Shown one piece after another: positions 11,041 through 22,200 of a DNA stretch of 64,000 nt. The stretch lies in assembly GCF_000142905.1 (NCBI RefSeq), contig NW_013657612.1, forward strand, positions 6,159-70,158. The letters run 5' to 3'. Position numbers and translations under genes: made by a program. Each line of letters starts with the position of its first letter. Position 1 is the stretch's first letter. Source of the stretch: Thecamonas trahens ATCC 50062 (Eukaryota; Apusozoa; Apusomonadida; Apusomonadidae). The notes beneath the pieces are model-generated. The model ran no database searches and was not told the origin of the DNA. It saw only the letters and a list, made by a program, of their open reading frames with translations.

Positions 11041-13719
11041 ATGGCTGCTTCTCTCGGCGGTTTCGTTCTCGCTGTCCCTTCGGGTGACACCCTTGTGATC
11101 TCGGCCAAGGTGCCCAAGGGCATCCCGCCGCGCAAGAAGATCAAGCTGTCCAACGTGACGGCGCCGCAGCTCGGCTGGCGCGACCGTGCCGACGAGCCGT
11201 TTGCCTGGAAGGCCCGCGAGGCGCTTCGGAGCAAGGCTGTGGGCAAGTCGGTCACGTTCCGCATCGACAACGACCCGGGCACCGGCCGCGCCTTTGGCGA
11301 GGTCTGGCTCGACGGCGAGCGGCTCTCCGAGTTTGTGGTCTCGTCCGGATACGGCAAGGTCCGCGACGTGCGCAAGGCCGAGGACGAGGACCACGTCAAC
11401 CTCAAGGCTGCCGAGCAGGCTGCGCAGTCGGCGCGCCGCGGCATGTGGACGACGGACGAGGCCGCCAAGGCCGCTGCCGTCCGCACTGTCGTCTCGCAGC
11501 GTGAGAACGACCACCTGGCACTCTTTGAGCGCATCGGCGGCAAGCCCGTCGACGCCATCGTTGAGTCGGTCCGCGACGGCTCCTCGCTCCGCCTCCTCCT
11601 CCTCCCGACCTTTGAGTCGGTCACGCTCCTCCTCTGCGGCGTCCGCACCCCGGGCTTCCACAAGGACAAGGAGTCGGGCGAGATGAAGGCCGACCCGTTT
11701 GCCGCCGAGGCTCAGTTCTTTGTCGAGGCCCGCATGCTCAACCGCCAGCTCCAGGTCGTCCTCGAGGTTCCTGACGAGCGCGGCAACTTTTTCGGCACCG
11801 TCCTCCACCCGCGCGGCAACATCGCCGTCGCCCTCCTCAAGGAGGGCCTCGGCAAGTACGTCGACTGGTCGGCAGCCCACGTCGACTACGCCGGCGACCT
11901 CCGTGCTGCCCAGGACGAGGCCCGCGGCAAGCGCCTCCGCCTCTGGGCCAACTGGACCCCGCCCAAGCGCTCCGTCGACGCCACCGCCAACGAGTTCACC
12001 GGCCGCGTCATGGAGGTCATGTCCGGCGACGCCCTCGTTGTCCTCAACACGGCCACCGGGACCGAGATGACCATCTTCCTCGCCTCGGTCCGCGCCCCGC
12101 GCTTCCGCCGCTCCGGCAAGTCCGAGCCGTTTGCCTATGAGGCCCGCGAGACGCTCCGCAAGCTCACTATTGGTAAGAACGCCAACGTTGTGCTCGAGTA
12201 TGTCCGCCAGCCCGCGCCCGACGCCGCCAACCAGAAGCCGCGCACCTTTGCCACCGTCACCGTCAACGGCAAGAACGTCGCCGCCCGCCTCATCAAGGAC
12301 GGCCTCGCCACCTGCGTCCGCCATCGCGACGACGACGAGCGCTCCCACCACTACGACGCCCTCATGGCCGCTGAGGTCGCCGCCAAGAAGGCCGGCCGTG
12401 GCCAGCACTCGACCACCAAGAAGGCCGGCGCCCCACACATCCGCGGCGATGCCTCTGGCGACGCCGCCAAGGGCCAGATCATCGTCGACTCGCTCAAGGG
12501 CCGCGGCTCGGTCGTCGGTGTCGTCGAGCACGTCCTCAACGGCGCCCGCTTCAAGATCTACCTCCCGTCCGAGGGCGTCGTCGTCCCCTTTGCCCTCGCC
12601 CACGTCCGCGCCCCGCGCCACGACTCGCGTGCCGAGAACGGTGGTGAGCCGTTTGGCCTCGAGTCGGCCCTCTTTGCCCGCCGCACCCTCCTCCACCGCG
12701 ACGTCAAGCTCGAGATCGAGACCTGCGACAAGCGCGGGACCACCATCGGTAACCTGTTCATCAACAAGAAGAACTTTGCCGTCTCGCTCCTCACCGACGG
12801 CCTCGCCTACATCTCGGGCCACCGCTGGGCCGAGCGCTCGCCGTACTACGAGTCGATGGCCGAGGTCGAGGCCGCCGCCAAGGCTGCCAAGCGCGGCTAC
12901 TGGGCCACCTACGTCGAGCCCAAGCCCGAGCTCCCGGCCGCCGGCGACGACGACGCAGACGACGCCGCCGCTTCGTCCAAGGGCCCCAAGTACTACGACG
13001 TCGTCCTCACCGAGATCATCGACGCCTGCAACTTTTACCTTCAGCTCACCGGCAAGGCCGCGGAGACTCTCGAGGCCTTTATGGCCGACTTTGCCGCCTA
13101 CCACGCCTCGTACGCTGGCCCGGGCTCCGAGGGCCTGCCCAAGAAGCTCAAGGCCGGCGTCTTTGTCGCCGCTAAGTTCTCACTCGACTCGTGCTGGTAC
13201 CGCGCCAAGATTGTCGAGAAGCACGACGACGAGACCGTCACCGTCCTCTTTGTCGACTACGGCAACTCGGAGCGCGTCGCCCTCGCCGACCTCCGCCCCA
13301 TCACCGACGCCCAGCTCGAGCTCGCCCCGCAAGCCCACAAGGCCTCCATGGCCCTCCTCCTCTCCGCCACCGACGAGGACCTCAAGGCCGAGGCCGACGA
13401 CCGCTTCAAGGGCGCATTCCTTGGCGCCACCCTCCGCGCCCGCGTCGAGTACAAGGAGCGCGGCTCGTCCGACTGGTTCGTCACCCTCTACCAGGCCGCG
13501 CCCGTCGACGCCGACGCCGCTGACGCAGAGCCCGAGTACGTCGACATTGCCGCCGACATGCTCCGCTCCGGCCTTGTGCGCGTCAACCGCAAGGCCGCCA
13601 CCAAGGGCCCAAAGAAGGCCCTCCTTGCCCGCCTCGCTCCCTTTGAGGAGGACGCCCAGGAGGACCGCCTCGGCATGTGGACCTACGGCATCATCGACTA
13701 CGACGAGGAGGACGCCTAG
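11041..13719 (+). CDS. SND1: Tudor staphylococcal nuclease (Tudor-SN)
   Basis: 892 residues, close to the 910 of human SND1. The start at ATG 11041 is preceded by cagcc and leads directly into the first SN-like domain. Four tandem staphylococcal-nuclease-like domains fill about residues 8-660, each with the family's FGxEA/FAYEAR-type segments: EPFAWKAREALR, DPFAAEAQFFVEAR, EPFAYEARETLR and EPFGLESALFARR. A Tudor domain follows at about 700-770 (AAKFSLDSCWYRAKI, VLFVDYGNSE), with the aromatic residues that bind methylarginine. It sits within a split fifth SN domain that ends at RLGMWTYGIID. Family members act in RNA-induced silencing, RNA decay and stress granules. The gene is intact, without introns, and convergent with the reductase gene, whose stop lies 110 bases downstream. 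Confidence 0.95.
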   Translation: MAASLGGFVLAVPSGDTLVISAKVPKGIPPRKKIKLSNVTAPQLGWRDRADEPFAWKAREALRSKAVGKSVTFRIDNDPGTGRAFGEVWLDGERLSEFVVSSGYGKVRDVRKAEDEDHVNLKAAEQAAQSARRGMWTTDEAAKAAAVRTVVSQRENDHLALFERIGGKPVDAIVESVRDGSSLRLLLLPTFESVTLLLCGVRTPGFHKDKESGEMKADPFAAEAQFFVEARMLNRQLQVVLEVPDERGNFFGTVLHPRGNIAVALLKEGLGKYVDWSAAHVDYAGDLRAAQDEARGKRLRLWANWTPPKRSVDATANEFTGRVMEVMSGDALVVLNTATGTEMTIFLASVRAPRFRRSGKSEPFAYEARETLRKLTIGKNANVVLEYVRQPAPDAANQKPRTFATVTVNGKNVAARLIKDGLATCVRHRDDDERSHHYDALMAAEVAAKKAGRGQHSTTKKAGAPHIRGDASGDAAKGQIIVDSLKGRGSVVGVVEHVLNGARFKIYLPSEGVVVPFALAHVRAPRHDSRAENGGEPFGLESALFARRTLLHRDVKLEIETCDKRGTTIGNLFINKKNFAVSLLTDGLAYISGHRWAERSPYYESMAEVEAAAKAAKRGYWATYVEPKPELPAAGDDDADDAAASSKGPKYYDVVLTEIIDACNFYLQLTGKAAETLEAFMADFAAYHASYAGPGSEGLPKKLKAGVFVAAKFSLDSCWYRAKIVEKHDDETVTVLFVDYGNSERVALADLRPITDAQLELAPQAHKASMALLLSATDEDLKAEADDRFKGAFLGATLRARVEYKERGSSDWFVTLYQAAPVDADAADAEPEYVDIAADMLRSGLVRVNRKAATKGPKKALLARLAPFEEDAQEDRLGMWTYGIIDYDEEDA

Positions 13720-13829
13720 AGCGAGCCGGCCTGAACCGACTAGCCCCCTCCCCACTCCCCCCGCCCTCCAGCCATCACCGCCATGTGTCCATCATCATCA
13801 ATAACAACAACGACCCCGCCCCCTACCGT

Positions 13830-15797
13830 TTACCTCTGTCCCCTCACCGCCATACCGCCAGTCACCGTCCGGGCGTCGATGCCGGCGGACCGCAGGAGGC
13901 ACGTCGCGACGTGCGCCCGTCGCCCGACGGCACACACCACGCCCACAACCTGATCTCCAACACCAGCCAGCACGCCTGCCTCATCAGCAAGCACAGATCG
14001 GAGCTCGTGGAGCGGAACGTGGATGGCGCCGTTCAGCGGCGCGTCCACCACCTCATCGGCACCGCGGACGTCGAGAACGAGGTCGACGCCATCGGGCAGT
14101 GCTCCGCCCTCACCCCACCTCACCAGCGGATCGATGCCATCGAGGTCGTTGACCGCCACCATACCCACCATGTTGACAATGTCGCGGGCAGCGCCAAAGG
14201 CTGGGGCATACGCCAGCTCGAGATCGACGAGATCGTACACTGAGCCGCGCGCGTGCATGGCGGTGGCGATGACGTCGATGCGGCGCTCCACCCCGTGCTC
14301 GCCCACAGCCTGCGCCCCAAGAATCCGCCCGTCTGCCCTCGAGTACAGCAGCTTGAAGACAACCGTCTTGGCACCCGGGTAGTAGCCGACGTGGTGGCCG
14401 GCAACTACATAGGCTGCGGCATAGTCCATGCCAGCAGCGTCTAGCGCACGCGCCGACGCTCCAACACCGGCTGCCACAAAGCCGAACGCGCCACAGACCC
14501 AGGTGGCGAGCACGCCGCGCGAAAGCGGCGCCGATCCGGGCATGCGCGCGCCGGTCCTGACCGCCAACGTCGGCGCGGCGCGCCCGGCACCGACAATGGT
14601 GTCGGCCACAATCCGCCCAGCCCGGTTGGCCGGCCCGGCCAGCGCCAGCGACATCGGCCGACCGGTAACCCGGTCCGCGGTCTCCACCACATCGCCTACC
14701 GCAAACACCCGCGGATCCGAGGTCCGGAACGACGCGTCGACCGCAATGGCGCCACGCGCGCCGAGCGCAATGCCAGCGTCCCGGGCCAGACCCGACTCGG
14801 CCTTCACCCCCACCGCCACTACCACCAGATCGCACGGGTACGCCTCGTGACCGGCGGTCAGAATCTCCAGCGGATGGCCCGAGGTCCGGCTGCGGAAGCC
14901 GATGACGCCGTCACCGACCGCCACAAACAGCGCGTCGCCGCTCCCGCCCTCGATCCGTGTTTGCAGTGCATCCGCCATCTCACGGTCCATCGGCGGCATG
15001 ATCTGCGGCGCGTACTCGAGAAGCACCACGTCGACACCCGACGCAACTAGCGCGTCTGCAAGCTCGAGGCCGATAAAGCCGGCACCGACTATGCCGGTGC
15101 GGACTCTGCGAGAGCCGCCGATCGCCGCTTCGGCGCCCGCGATCCACTCCCGAATGACTCGCGCGTGCGGGATCGACCGCAGCGTAAACACTCCCGGCAG
15201 ATCCACGCCCGGCCACGGCGGGATCACTGCAGCCGCCCCCGTCGCCAGCACCAGGTAGTCGTACGTGAGCTCCTCCGTCACCAAGCTGCCGTCGGCGTCC
15301 AGTGTCTGGATTGCCACGCTCTGATCCTCGACGTTGACCCGCACAGCCTCGGTCTCCACCCTCACGTTGATGCCGAACCGATCGCGAAGGAGCTCGGGCG
15401 TCGCCACCCGCAGCGACGTCTCGTCCGGAATGATTTTGCCCACGTGGTACGGCAGGCCGCAGGTGGCAAACGAAATATATGGCCCTGCCGAGGAGTGTAG
15501 GAGTGAGGCAGTGAGTGATAAAATTTTTATACCGTCGCCTCCCCCACCACCGACCACCCGCACATCCTCTCGAAACTGCGTCAATGGGTCAGATTGGGAC
15601 GAGACTCCGCGCGCCCAACGTTTGCTACCGCCACCAAGCCGTAGCTACTGATGCGTACCCCTCTCGACCATGGTGATCTGCGCACCCTCGCACATCCTCC
15701 GCAAGCGGGTGGCGCACGATGCTCCGCCTGCCACGCCGCCTACGATGACCACACGCGGCGCCTTGAGCGCACAGCTGCTGGTTGTCTCATCCGCCAT
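13830..15797 (-). CDS. CoA-disulfide reductase-like FAD enzyme with C-terminal rhodanese domain (two exons)
   Basis: Join of 15797-15659 and 15484-13830, 597 residues. Exon 1 is recovered by hand: ATG 15797, preceded in frame by a TAG, gives the FAD-binding GGVAGGASCATRLRR (residues 20-34) and ends in MVERG. Exon 2 continues PYISFATCGLPYHVGK. The joined ERGPYxSFAxCGLPY is the CoA-disulfide reductase signature, and Cys55 is the redox cysteine that forms a mixed disulfide with CoA. The NAD(P)H-binding loop is GIVGAGFIGLELADAL. The FAD-binding motif is DPRVFAVGDVVE. The dimerisation domain follows. The last 90 residues form a rhodanese domain (LVLDVRGADEV, VVCAVGRRAH with the active cysteine). 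This is the bacterial CoADR-RHD architecture. The likely role is NAD(P)H-dependent reduction of CoA disulfide or persulfide. Confidence 0.85.
15485..15658 (-). other. GT-AG intron in CoA-disulfide reductase gene
   Basis: 174 bases. The donor is G|GTACGCAT and the acceptor is CTCGGCAG|GGCC. Splicing joins a split glycine codon to give ERGPYISF. The intron holds an AT-rich core (TATAAAAATTTTATC at about 15518-15532) unlike the GC-rich exons. It shows that the organism uses spliceosomal introns of about 170 bases. Confidence 0.8.
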
Positions 15798-16220
15798 CAC
15801 GACGATCTATCAAGTCAAGTGGGAGCTCGCAATCTCGCGCCGCCGTCTTGCCATGCCTATCAACGTACGTGGTGCGTTTTCGTAGACGTTTTCTTTCTGG
15901 CTCCGCCCTCCCACGTATGCTCTTCCAGCTCCGCCTCTCTCGCCATCGATCTCCGAGCCCGACGACGAGGCCCGCTCCTACTCCATACTCCCCACAGAAC
16001 AGGAACTTGTGCAACCTGCTGGCCGACGTCTTTGACTCGGGGCGTTGTGTCCCGCAAGCGTTGCGCGCACCTCAAAGCTGCTTCGTCAGTGCAGCGCCAC
16101 GCAGAACTCGCCGCGGCCCACACGCATCGCGCAGCGGACGGTGAACATACTCTGCATCGCGTCAAGTCCACTATGGCACCTGACAAAGTACCCTGCGTTC
16201 TGTGCGTTTAGGAGATAGCA
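15798..16220. other. intergenic region, reductase promoter / dynein 3' flank
   Basis: 423 bases between two minus-strand genes. Open frames on the plus strand across it are antisense shadow without domain signatures. I find no RNA gene, repeat or clear promoter element. Confidence 0.4.
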
Positions 16221-19200
16221 CTACGTCTCGTTGACGGTGAGAACCAGAGCGACGCCGCGAAGGATCCAGTGCCGGGCCGAGCCATCGCGAACAGGTAGGC
16301 TGACCGACATGACGTAGTTTGAAGAGAGACCGGTGGTGGAGAGCCGGCCCTTGCGGAGCGAGGTGCAGTAGACCGGGCAGTCGTAGCGGTTAGTGTGGGC
16401 CTTGGCCACCGCAGGCTTGACAACCGGCCGGAGCCAGAGCGACGGCATGCGTGAGGCGGCCTTGCCCGACTGCGACTCGGTGAGCACGTTGCCGACGTCG
16501 TCCCAGCGCGCGCCCTCGAGCCAGAGGCCGTGGACAACAACGCCCTCGTCGGGCGTGCCCATCGAGCCGTCGACGACGCGGACGTCAAACTCGAGCTCGT
16601 CGATGGCGTGCCCAGAGACCCGCACGTGGTGCTGAAGAACGCCCGAGAGGAAGCCCTGCGGAAAGGTGAACGCTGGGAGCCAGAACGAGCTCGGCGTCTT
16701 GCCCGACTCGAGCCAGTCGCGGAAGAACGCGACCCGCGCCGAAAGGTCGGCAAAGAAGCCGAAGAGCGGCAGCGTCGACGAGTACGGGCACGACTCGAGC
16801 CAGGCCTGCGGGACCCGGCCGTCGCGGAGCGCGATGAAGATGTCCTCCAGCTCGTCGTCAAACACGACCCGGCCCGAGACCGCATCCTGGACACGCACCA
16901 GCTTGGCCCGCACATCGCCCACAAACCGCGACAGTCGTGCAGCTTCCTGCGCGAGGACCACCGAGAGCGCCGGCACCCGGTTCTGTCCGGGCACCGAAAA
17001 CAGCGGCGAGTCGCGGTCGATGACAAGCTCGCTCGGAAGCCCACCCTCGAGCTCGGCCGCGATCTCCTTGACCACGTCCTGGTCCGACGGCGGCTTGGGC
17101 GAAGGGTCGGCTAGATCTTCGGCGTCATCGGCGTCGGCGTTTGGTGCCTCGGCACCCGCACCGCCCTCGGCCGGCGGCTTGGGCGAAGGGTCGTCGTCGC
17201 CGGCCACTTGTCGCGGCTGGACAGCAGCAATGTCTGCCAGCAGCCGCAACGACTCGGCGCGGGCGCGGGTGAGCACCGAGTTCTCGTGCAAGCCGACGGT
17301 CTCGGCGTCCTTGGCCGAGTCCCAGTGACTCTCCACGTGGGCCTTGACCGCCGCCAGCCGCGGCGCAGGCGACTTGGTGGAGAAGACCACCGACTCGATG
17401 AGGGTCTGCACCAGCCGCCGGTCGAGATCGTCGGTCACCCGCCCGCCAAGCACAATGTCGCCGAGGAGGTAGGTGAGTGCGTCGCGCGGGACAACGCCCG
17501 CCTCCTCGTCGAGGAACGACCGAACCACCTTGAACGCCGTCCGTAGATCAGGCGATGACCAGCCGTACGAGATGTTGAACCCAAGCGGGCCGTACTCCTT
17601 CCGCTCCAGCAGGATGGCGTAGACAGACGAGACGGCGTACGACAGGTTGCGCCAAGTCGGCGAGCCGCTGTCAAACTCTTCCTCGTCAAGCTCACCCAGC
17701 GCCGCGAGCAGGTTCGCCTTGATCCCGCGCGGCGGGTCAAACGTGATCTTGAGCGACGATTGGAGGACAGGCACAGGAAACGCGCCCGACGGCAGCGACG
17801 AGAGCCACAGCCGAAACCGCGGGTGGACCTCGATCTCACCCACCACCCCGCTGGCAAGTTCGTTGACAAGCCGCTCCAGCTCGGGCATCCACGAGCTTGC
17901 CAGATGGCAGTTCTGCAGGAACACCCACCCGCCGCTCTCGGCCGCGCGCGCAATGAGATCCTCGGCAATCGGGCCCTGACCCTTGCCTAGCGACAGGTCG
18001 TACAGCTCGTCCTCATCCCGCGCTCGGCTGCAAGCCGCATCAGCGCCGCTGATGGATCGGCGCCCGGCGTGAGGAGGAAGAGCACAGGCACCGCCGACGA
18101 CGACTCGTCCGCGACTTCCGACAGCGCAAACGCAGGCGCGCCAGCAAACTCGGCGCCGAGCGTCGACGAGACAAAGCTTGCCATGCCGCGCGCGAGCGCG
18201 TCCGGCCGGAACACGCGGAGTACAAGCAGCTTCTGGAATGCGTTGAGCGGCATACTGACAGGCACCGGCGCACGCATGGGATCCGGAGAATGCACAAACG
18301 ACTCCCACGCCGCAAGCTCGCCGGCCACTTGCTCCGAAAAGCCGGCAAAGTTCGCCACAGACTGCTCGAGCTCAGACACAAGCGCCCACATTTTGGCCGT
18401 CAGCCACGCCGGGACCAGCCCATTGGGCGCGCGCGGCATGGCAGGCAACTTGTCCATCTCGCGTGCTCCGGCCCGGAGCAGAAAGTTGAGCTCGTCGCCC
18501 CGGATTGCGCCCGCGTGCACAAGCACCTTGACCGCAATCAGCGACGAGAACAGGAGCTTGTGCTCAACAAACAGGCCACGCGAGACGTTGACAAAGACCG
18601 ATGACGTGATCGCACCCAGCAGCGCAGTGAGGCGAGTCTCCAGCGCCTGGGTCTCGCCCTCGCCACCCTCGGCGCCCTCGCCATCTGCAGGCGTCACCGT
18701 TGCCCGAATGGCAGCCAAGAACATGCGCTCCTTGAACAGCGAGAGCGCATAGTCGTACATCGACTCGACCTTGCTCAGGTCGACGAGGACAAAGAAGAGG
18801 ACGGCGCCACGGACGGCGACCGAGCGGTACTGGTCGCGGGCAAGCTCGACCTCCTTCTCGACCCGCTCCGACTCGATGACTCGCGCGGCGATCGAGGTTG
18901 CCGACGCCTTGGCCGCTTGCAGCGTGTTGACAAGGACCTCGTCCTCCAGCACGCCCTCGGCGTTGGCCAGCAGCCGCAGGATGTTGTTCTCGATATCTTC
19001 CAGCTCCGCCTTGTCGGCAGCGAGCGAGACAATAAGGTCGACTCGCTTCGCCTCCAGCTCCGGCGCCTCGAGCGAGACGACATCGCCGAGCAGCTGATCC
19101 TCAAGACCCGAGAGGGTGACCGTAAAGTTGATGAGCGCAACCTTGATGCACACTTCGGGCAGGTAGTGCGGGTTAGACAGCTTGGTCGTCATGTACAGAC

Positions 19201-22200
19201 GGAAGCCAGGATCGTAGTCAACCTCGGCATCGCCGACCTTGACAAGCACCCGCGGGCCCTGGTGGGTAAACTGCTTGAGGAGCAACGAGTCGAGCGCAGG
19301 ATCCAGTTCCTCGCCAACATCCTCAATGAGGACTGGTAGCCCTTGTCGGACCGCAGTCTCCAGAGACCGTAGCAGGTCCGGCTCGCCGAGCTTGACCACC
19401 ACCAGTCCCGACTCTTCCTCCATTGACCGCACCCACTTGTTCGCCTGGCCCTGCGGATCAATCATGAGCGGGAAGGCCCCGCTCAGTGTCGCCAGCACGG
19501 CATTCTGCGCCGAGAACTCGTCGGTCGGCAGACCCTGGAGGTTCCAGTTCCGGATCGTAACCGGCTTGGCGAGAATTGACGTTAGCGTGAGGTGCGCGTA
19601 TGACGCAGGCTCCTCGACAGTCGCCTCAACCTCGGAAGTCGCCTCGACGTCAGCGTCAGCGTCAACGCCGGCGTCAGCGTCAGCGTCAGCGTCAGCGTCG
19701 TCTCCGCCTTCGCTTCCACTCCCAGTCTTGGCACCCTCGCCTTCGGCCTCAGCATCCTGAGCCTCGGGCTCGACACCAGCCTCGACCGCGAGCCGAGGCG
19801 GCGCGCGGAGCTTGAGTCCCGACGCCCGGACAAAGCCGAGCCACTGGTCCCACAGCTTGGCGCGCCACTCTTGGGTGAACGGGCCAAAGTAGGCGAGGCC
19901 GGCTGATGCGAGAAAGACGTCACCGACGAGCGACGAGGCTTCCTCACGAACACGCTCAAGCGACTCCTCCCAACGGACGGCCTCACCGGCGAGCTCGTTG
20001 ACCAGCTTGCCGGCGCGCTCGAGCTTGACACGGGTCTCGCCCATGACGCGCTCGACCTCCTCCAGCTCGTTGAGCGTGGCTTGGTACTGGTCGCGCAGAG
20101 TGGCAAGCTCGTCCTCCACCTGGGCCAGCTTGGCCTGCTTCTCCTGCAGCTTGGCCATCATCTCGGCAAGCTTCTCCTGGGCGGCGTCACGGAGGACGCG
20201 CTTCGGCTCGACCTCGGCGTAGACCTTGACGTACTCGGAGACGGCCTTGACCCAGAGGACAAGGGTGGAGCAAGCCATGGAGCCCTTGGACTTGATGTAC
20301 TCTTCGTCAAACTCGGGGTCATTGAGATACTTTTTGAGGCGACCAAGAACAGCCGGCGGGAGGGTGGTCTTGTCGAGTTCGCGGAGCGAGCGCAGAAAGT
20401 GCGGCTCGCCGAGCAGCCGCTTGGCGTCGGGCCACGTCGGGTTGGTCGAGCCGAGAGTAATGAGGACGGCGTTCATGACCTTGATGACCGCCGGCGACGG
20501 GTTGGCGTACGACTTGACCTCGGAAATGTCGGCCGGGTTGAGCACCTCGAGCGCATCCTCGGCGGCATCCATCATGGGCTGGACCTTGGAGAGGTCGCGC
20601 TCGGCATCCTCAAAGGCCATCTTGGTCAGCAGCGTCTGCTCGTTGACCTCGACCTCTTCGGCGGCGACGCGGCGGCGGATGCCATCGGCCACCTCGGACT
20701 CCTGCGCCACCTTTTCCATGAGTGCCTGCGTGGCGGCAGCCTTCTCTTCGAGCTCGGGCTGCATCTGCTGAAGAGTGATCTGCATTTCAGCCACCAGCTC
20801 GTTGGTCTCGCGGAGCTTGGCCGTTCCGCCGGCAAACTTGGCCATGGCCGCACCGAGCTCAGCCTGCTGGCGCGCGAGCATGGCGCCGTACGTGTCGAGG
20901 AAGGCGAGGTACGATGCCGGTGTGACGTAGAAGCGGCGACCCATCTGGGCATAAAAGGCGTCTGCGGCGGCCTCGACCGAGGCGTGGACCGAGACGCAGA
21001 GCTTGGCAAGGGTGGCAGCAAGGCCCGGTGCGGCACCGACAACTGAGGCGGCCGCCGGCGTGAGGCGGTGCTGGCCGACCCGCTCGAGAGCAAAGCCGGA
21101 CCAGACGTCGACCCAGTCAATGGTGCAGCACGAGACAAGCGAGGGGAACATGAGGAGGCGGCGGCGGAACTGCTTGCCGATCGGCGACATGCAGAGGACG
21201 ACGTGAAGCTTCTCGCGGACTTGCTTGATGAAGTACTCGAAAATGCCTGCGCGGTCCTTCTCGGCAATGCGACCCTCGGAGACGGCAAAGGGCCGGACCT
21301 TGTTGATGACCGTCTCATATTCCTCGCCAACAAAGAGTGACGGGACTTCACCGGTGTTGAGCACACCGTTAATGTCCTCGAGGAAGGCCTCGTCCACAAT
21401 CTGGGTGTCGTTGAGGAGGAAGACCACGTTTTCGCGGGCAACGCCGGCGAGGGTGTACAGCTGGCGGAGATCCTCGCGAAAGTCGGAGCGTGCATACGAG
21501 CGAGTGAGCTTGATCTCAAAGACCTGGTACTCGGCCATGGCAGCTGCGAGGCGAGTGAGCGTCCGCTTGCCGGTACCAGAGACGCCGACAAGTAGAGCGT
21601 TCCCACGCGGCTGGCGGAGGATGCGCGCAATGCGCGAGACGTGGTCGATGGCGTCCTTGAAAAAGACGAGCTCGACCGAGGCCTCGCCCGAGTCCATGTT
21701 GGCGCGGTCGAGGTACTCTTCAAGCGTGCGGACAACCTTGGCCGAGCCGGCGCCGCCGGCGACGCCCTCATACACGCGCTCTTCGGGCGTGGCGCCGACG
21801 CGCATAAAGTCGCCAAACATAAGCGAGGCCACGGCGTTTGTCTCCCAGCGGAGGCCAAAGTGGCGGCGGATGAGGGCGACAACCAGGTCAAGGAAAGCAT
21901 CGCGGTCCTCGACACAAGTGAGGCGGTCGTGGAAAACGCGCATTGACTCGTGGGCCCAGAGTGAGACGAGCTCGGGTGCGTCGGCGAGATAGCCCGGCTT
22001 GGTCTGGAGCACACCCTGGACAACCTTGGACAGGTCGCGGAGGTTAAAGGTGTAGTGCGACTTGCTCGGGGTCGGCAGCATTTCTGCGCGGACCCGCGAG
22101 TAGAGCTCGACCGAGGCCTTGACAACCTTGGCAGCCGAGGCGGCGACCTCGGACGGGAACTGGCCCAGGAAGCCCGAGAGGATCGAGTGGAAGATGCGGA

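Noticed and set aside
9793-13719. One 1308-residue ORF joining the unknown gene to Tudor-SN through the run of N
   Set aside because: The join exists only because 100 N happen to keep the frame. Tudor-SN has its own ATG at 11041 directly before its first domain, and the gap length is a placeholder.
15651-16211. 186-residue plus-strand ORF opposite the reductase exon 1 and its promoter
   Set aside because: It lies antisense to the GGVAGG exon and has no domain signature; composition is that of a shadow frame.
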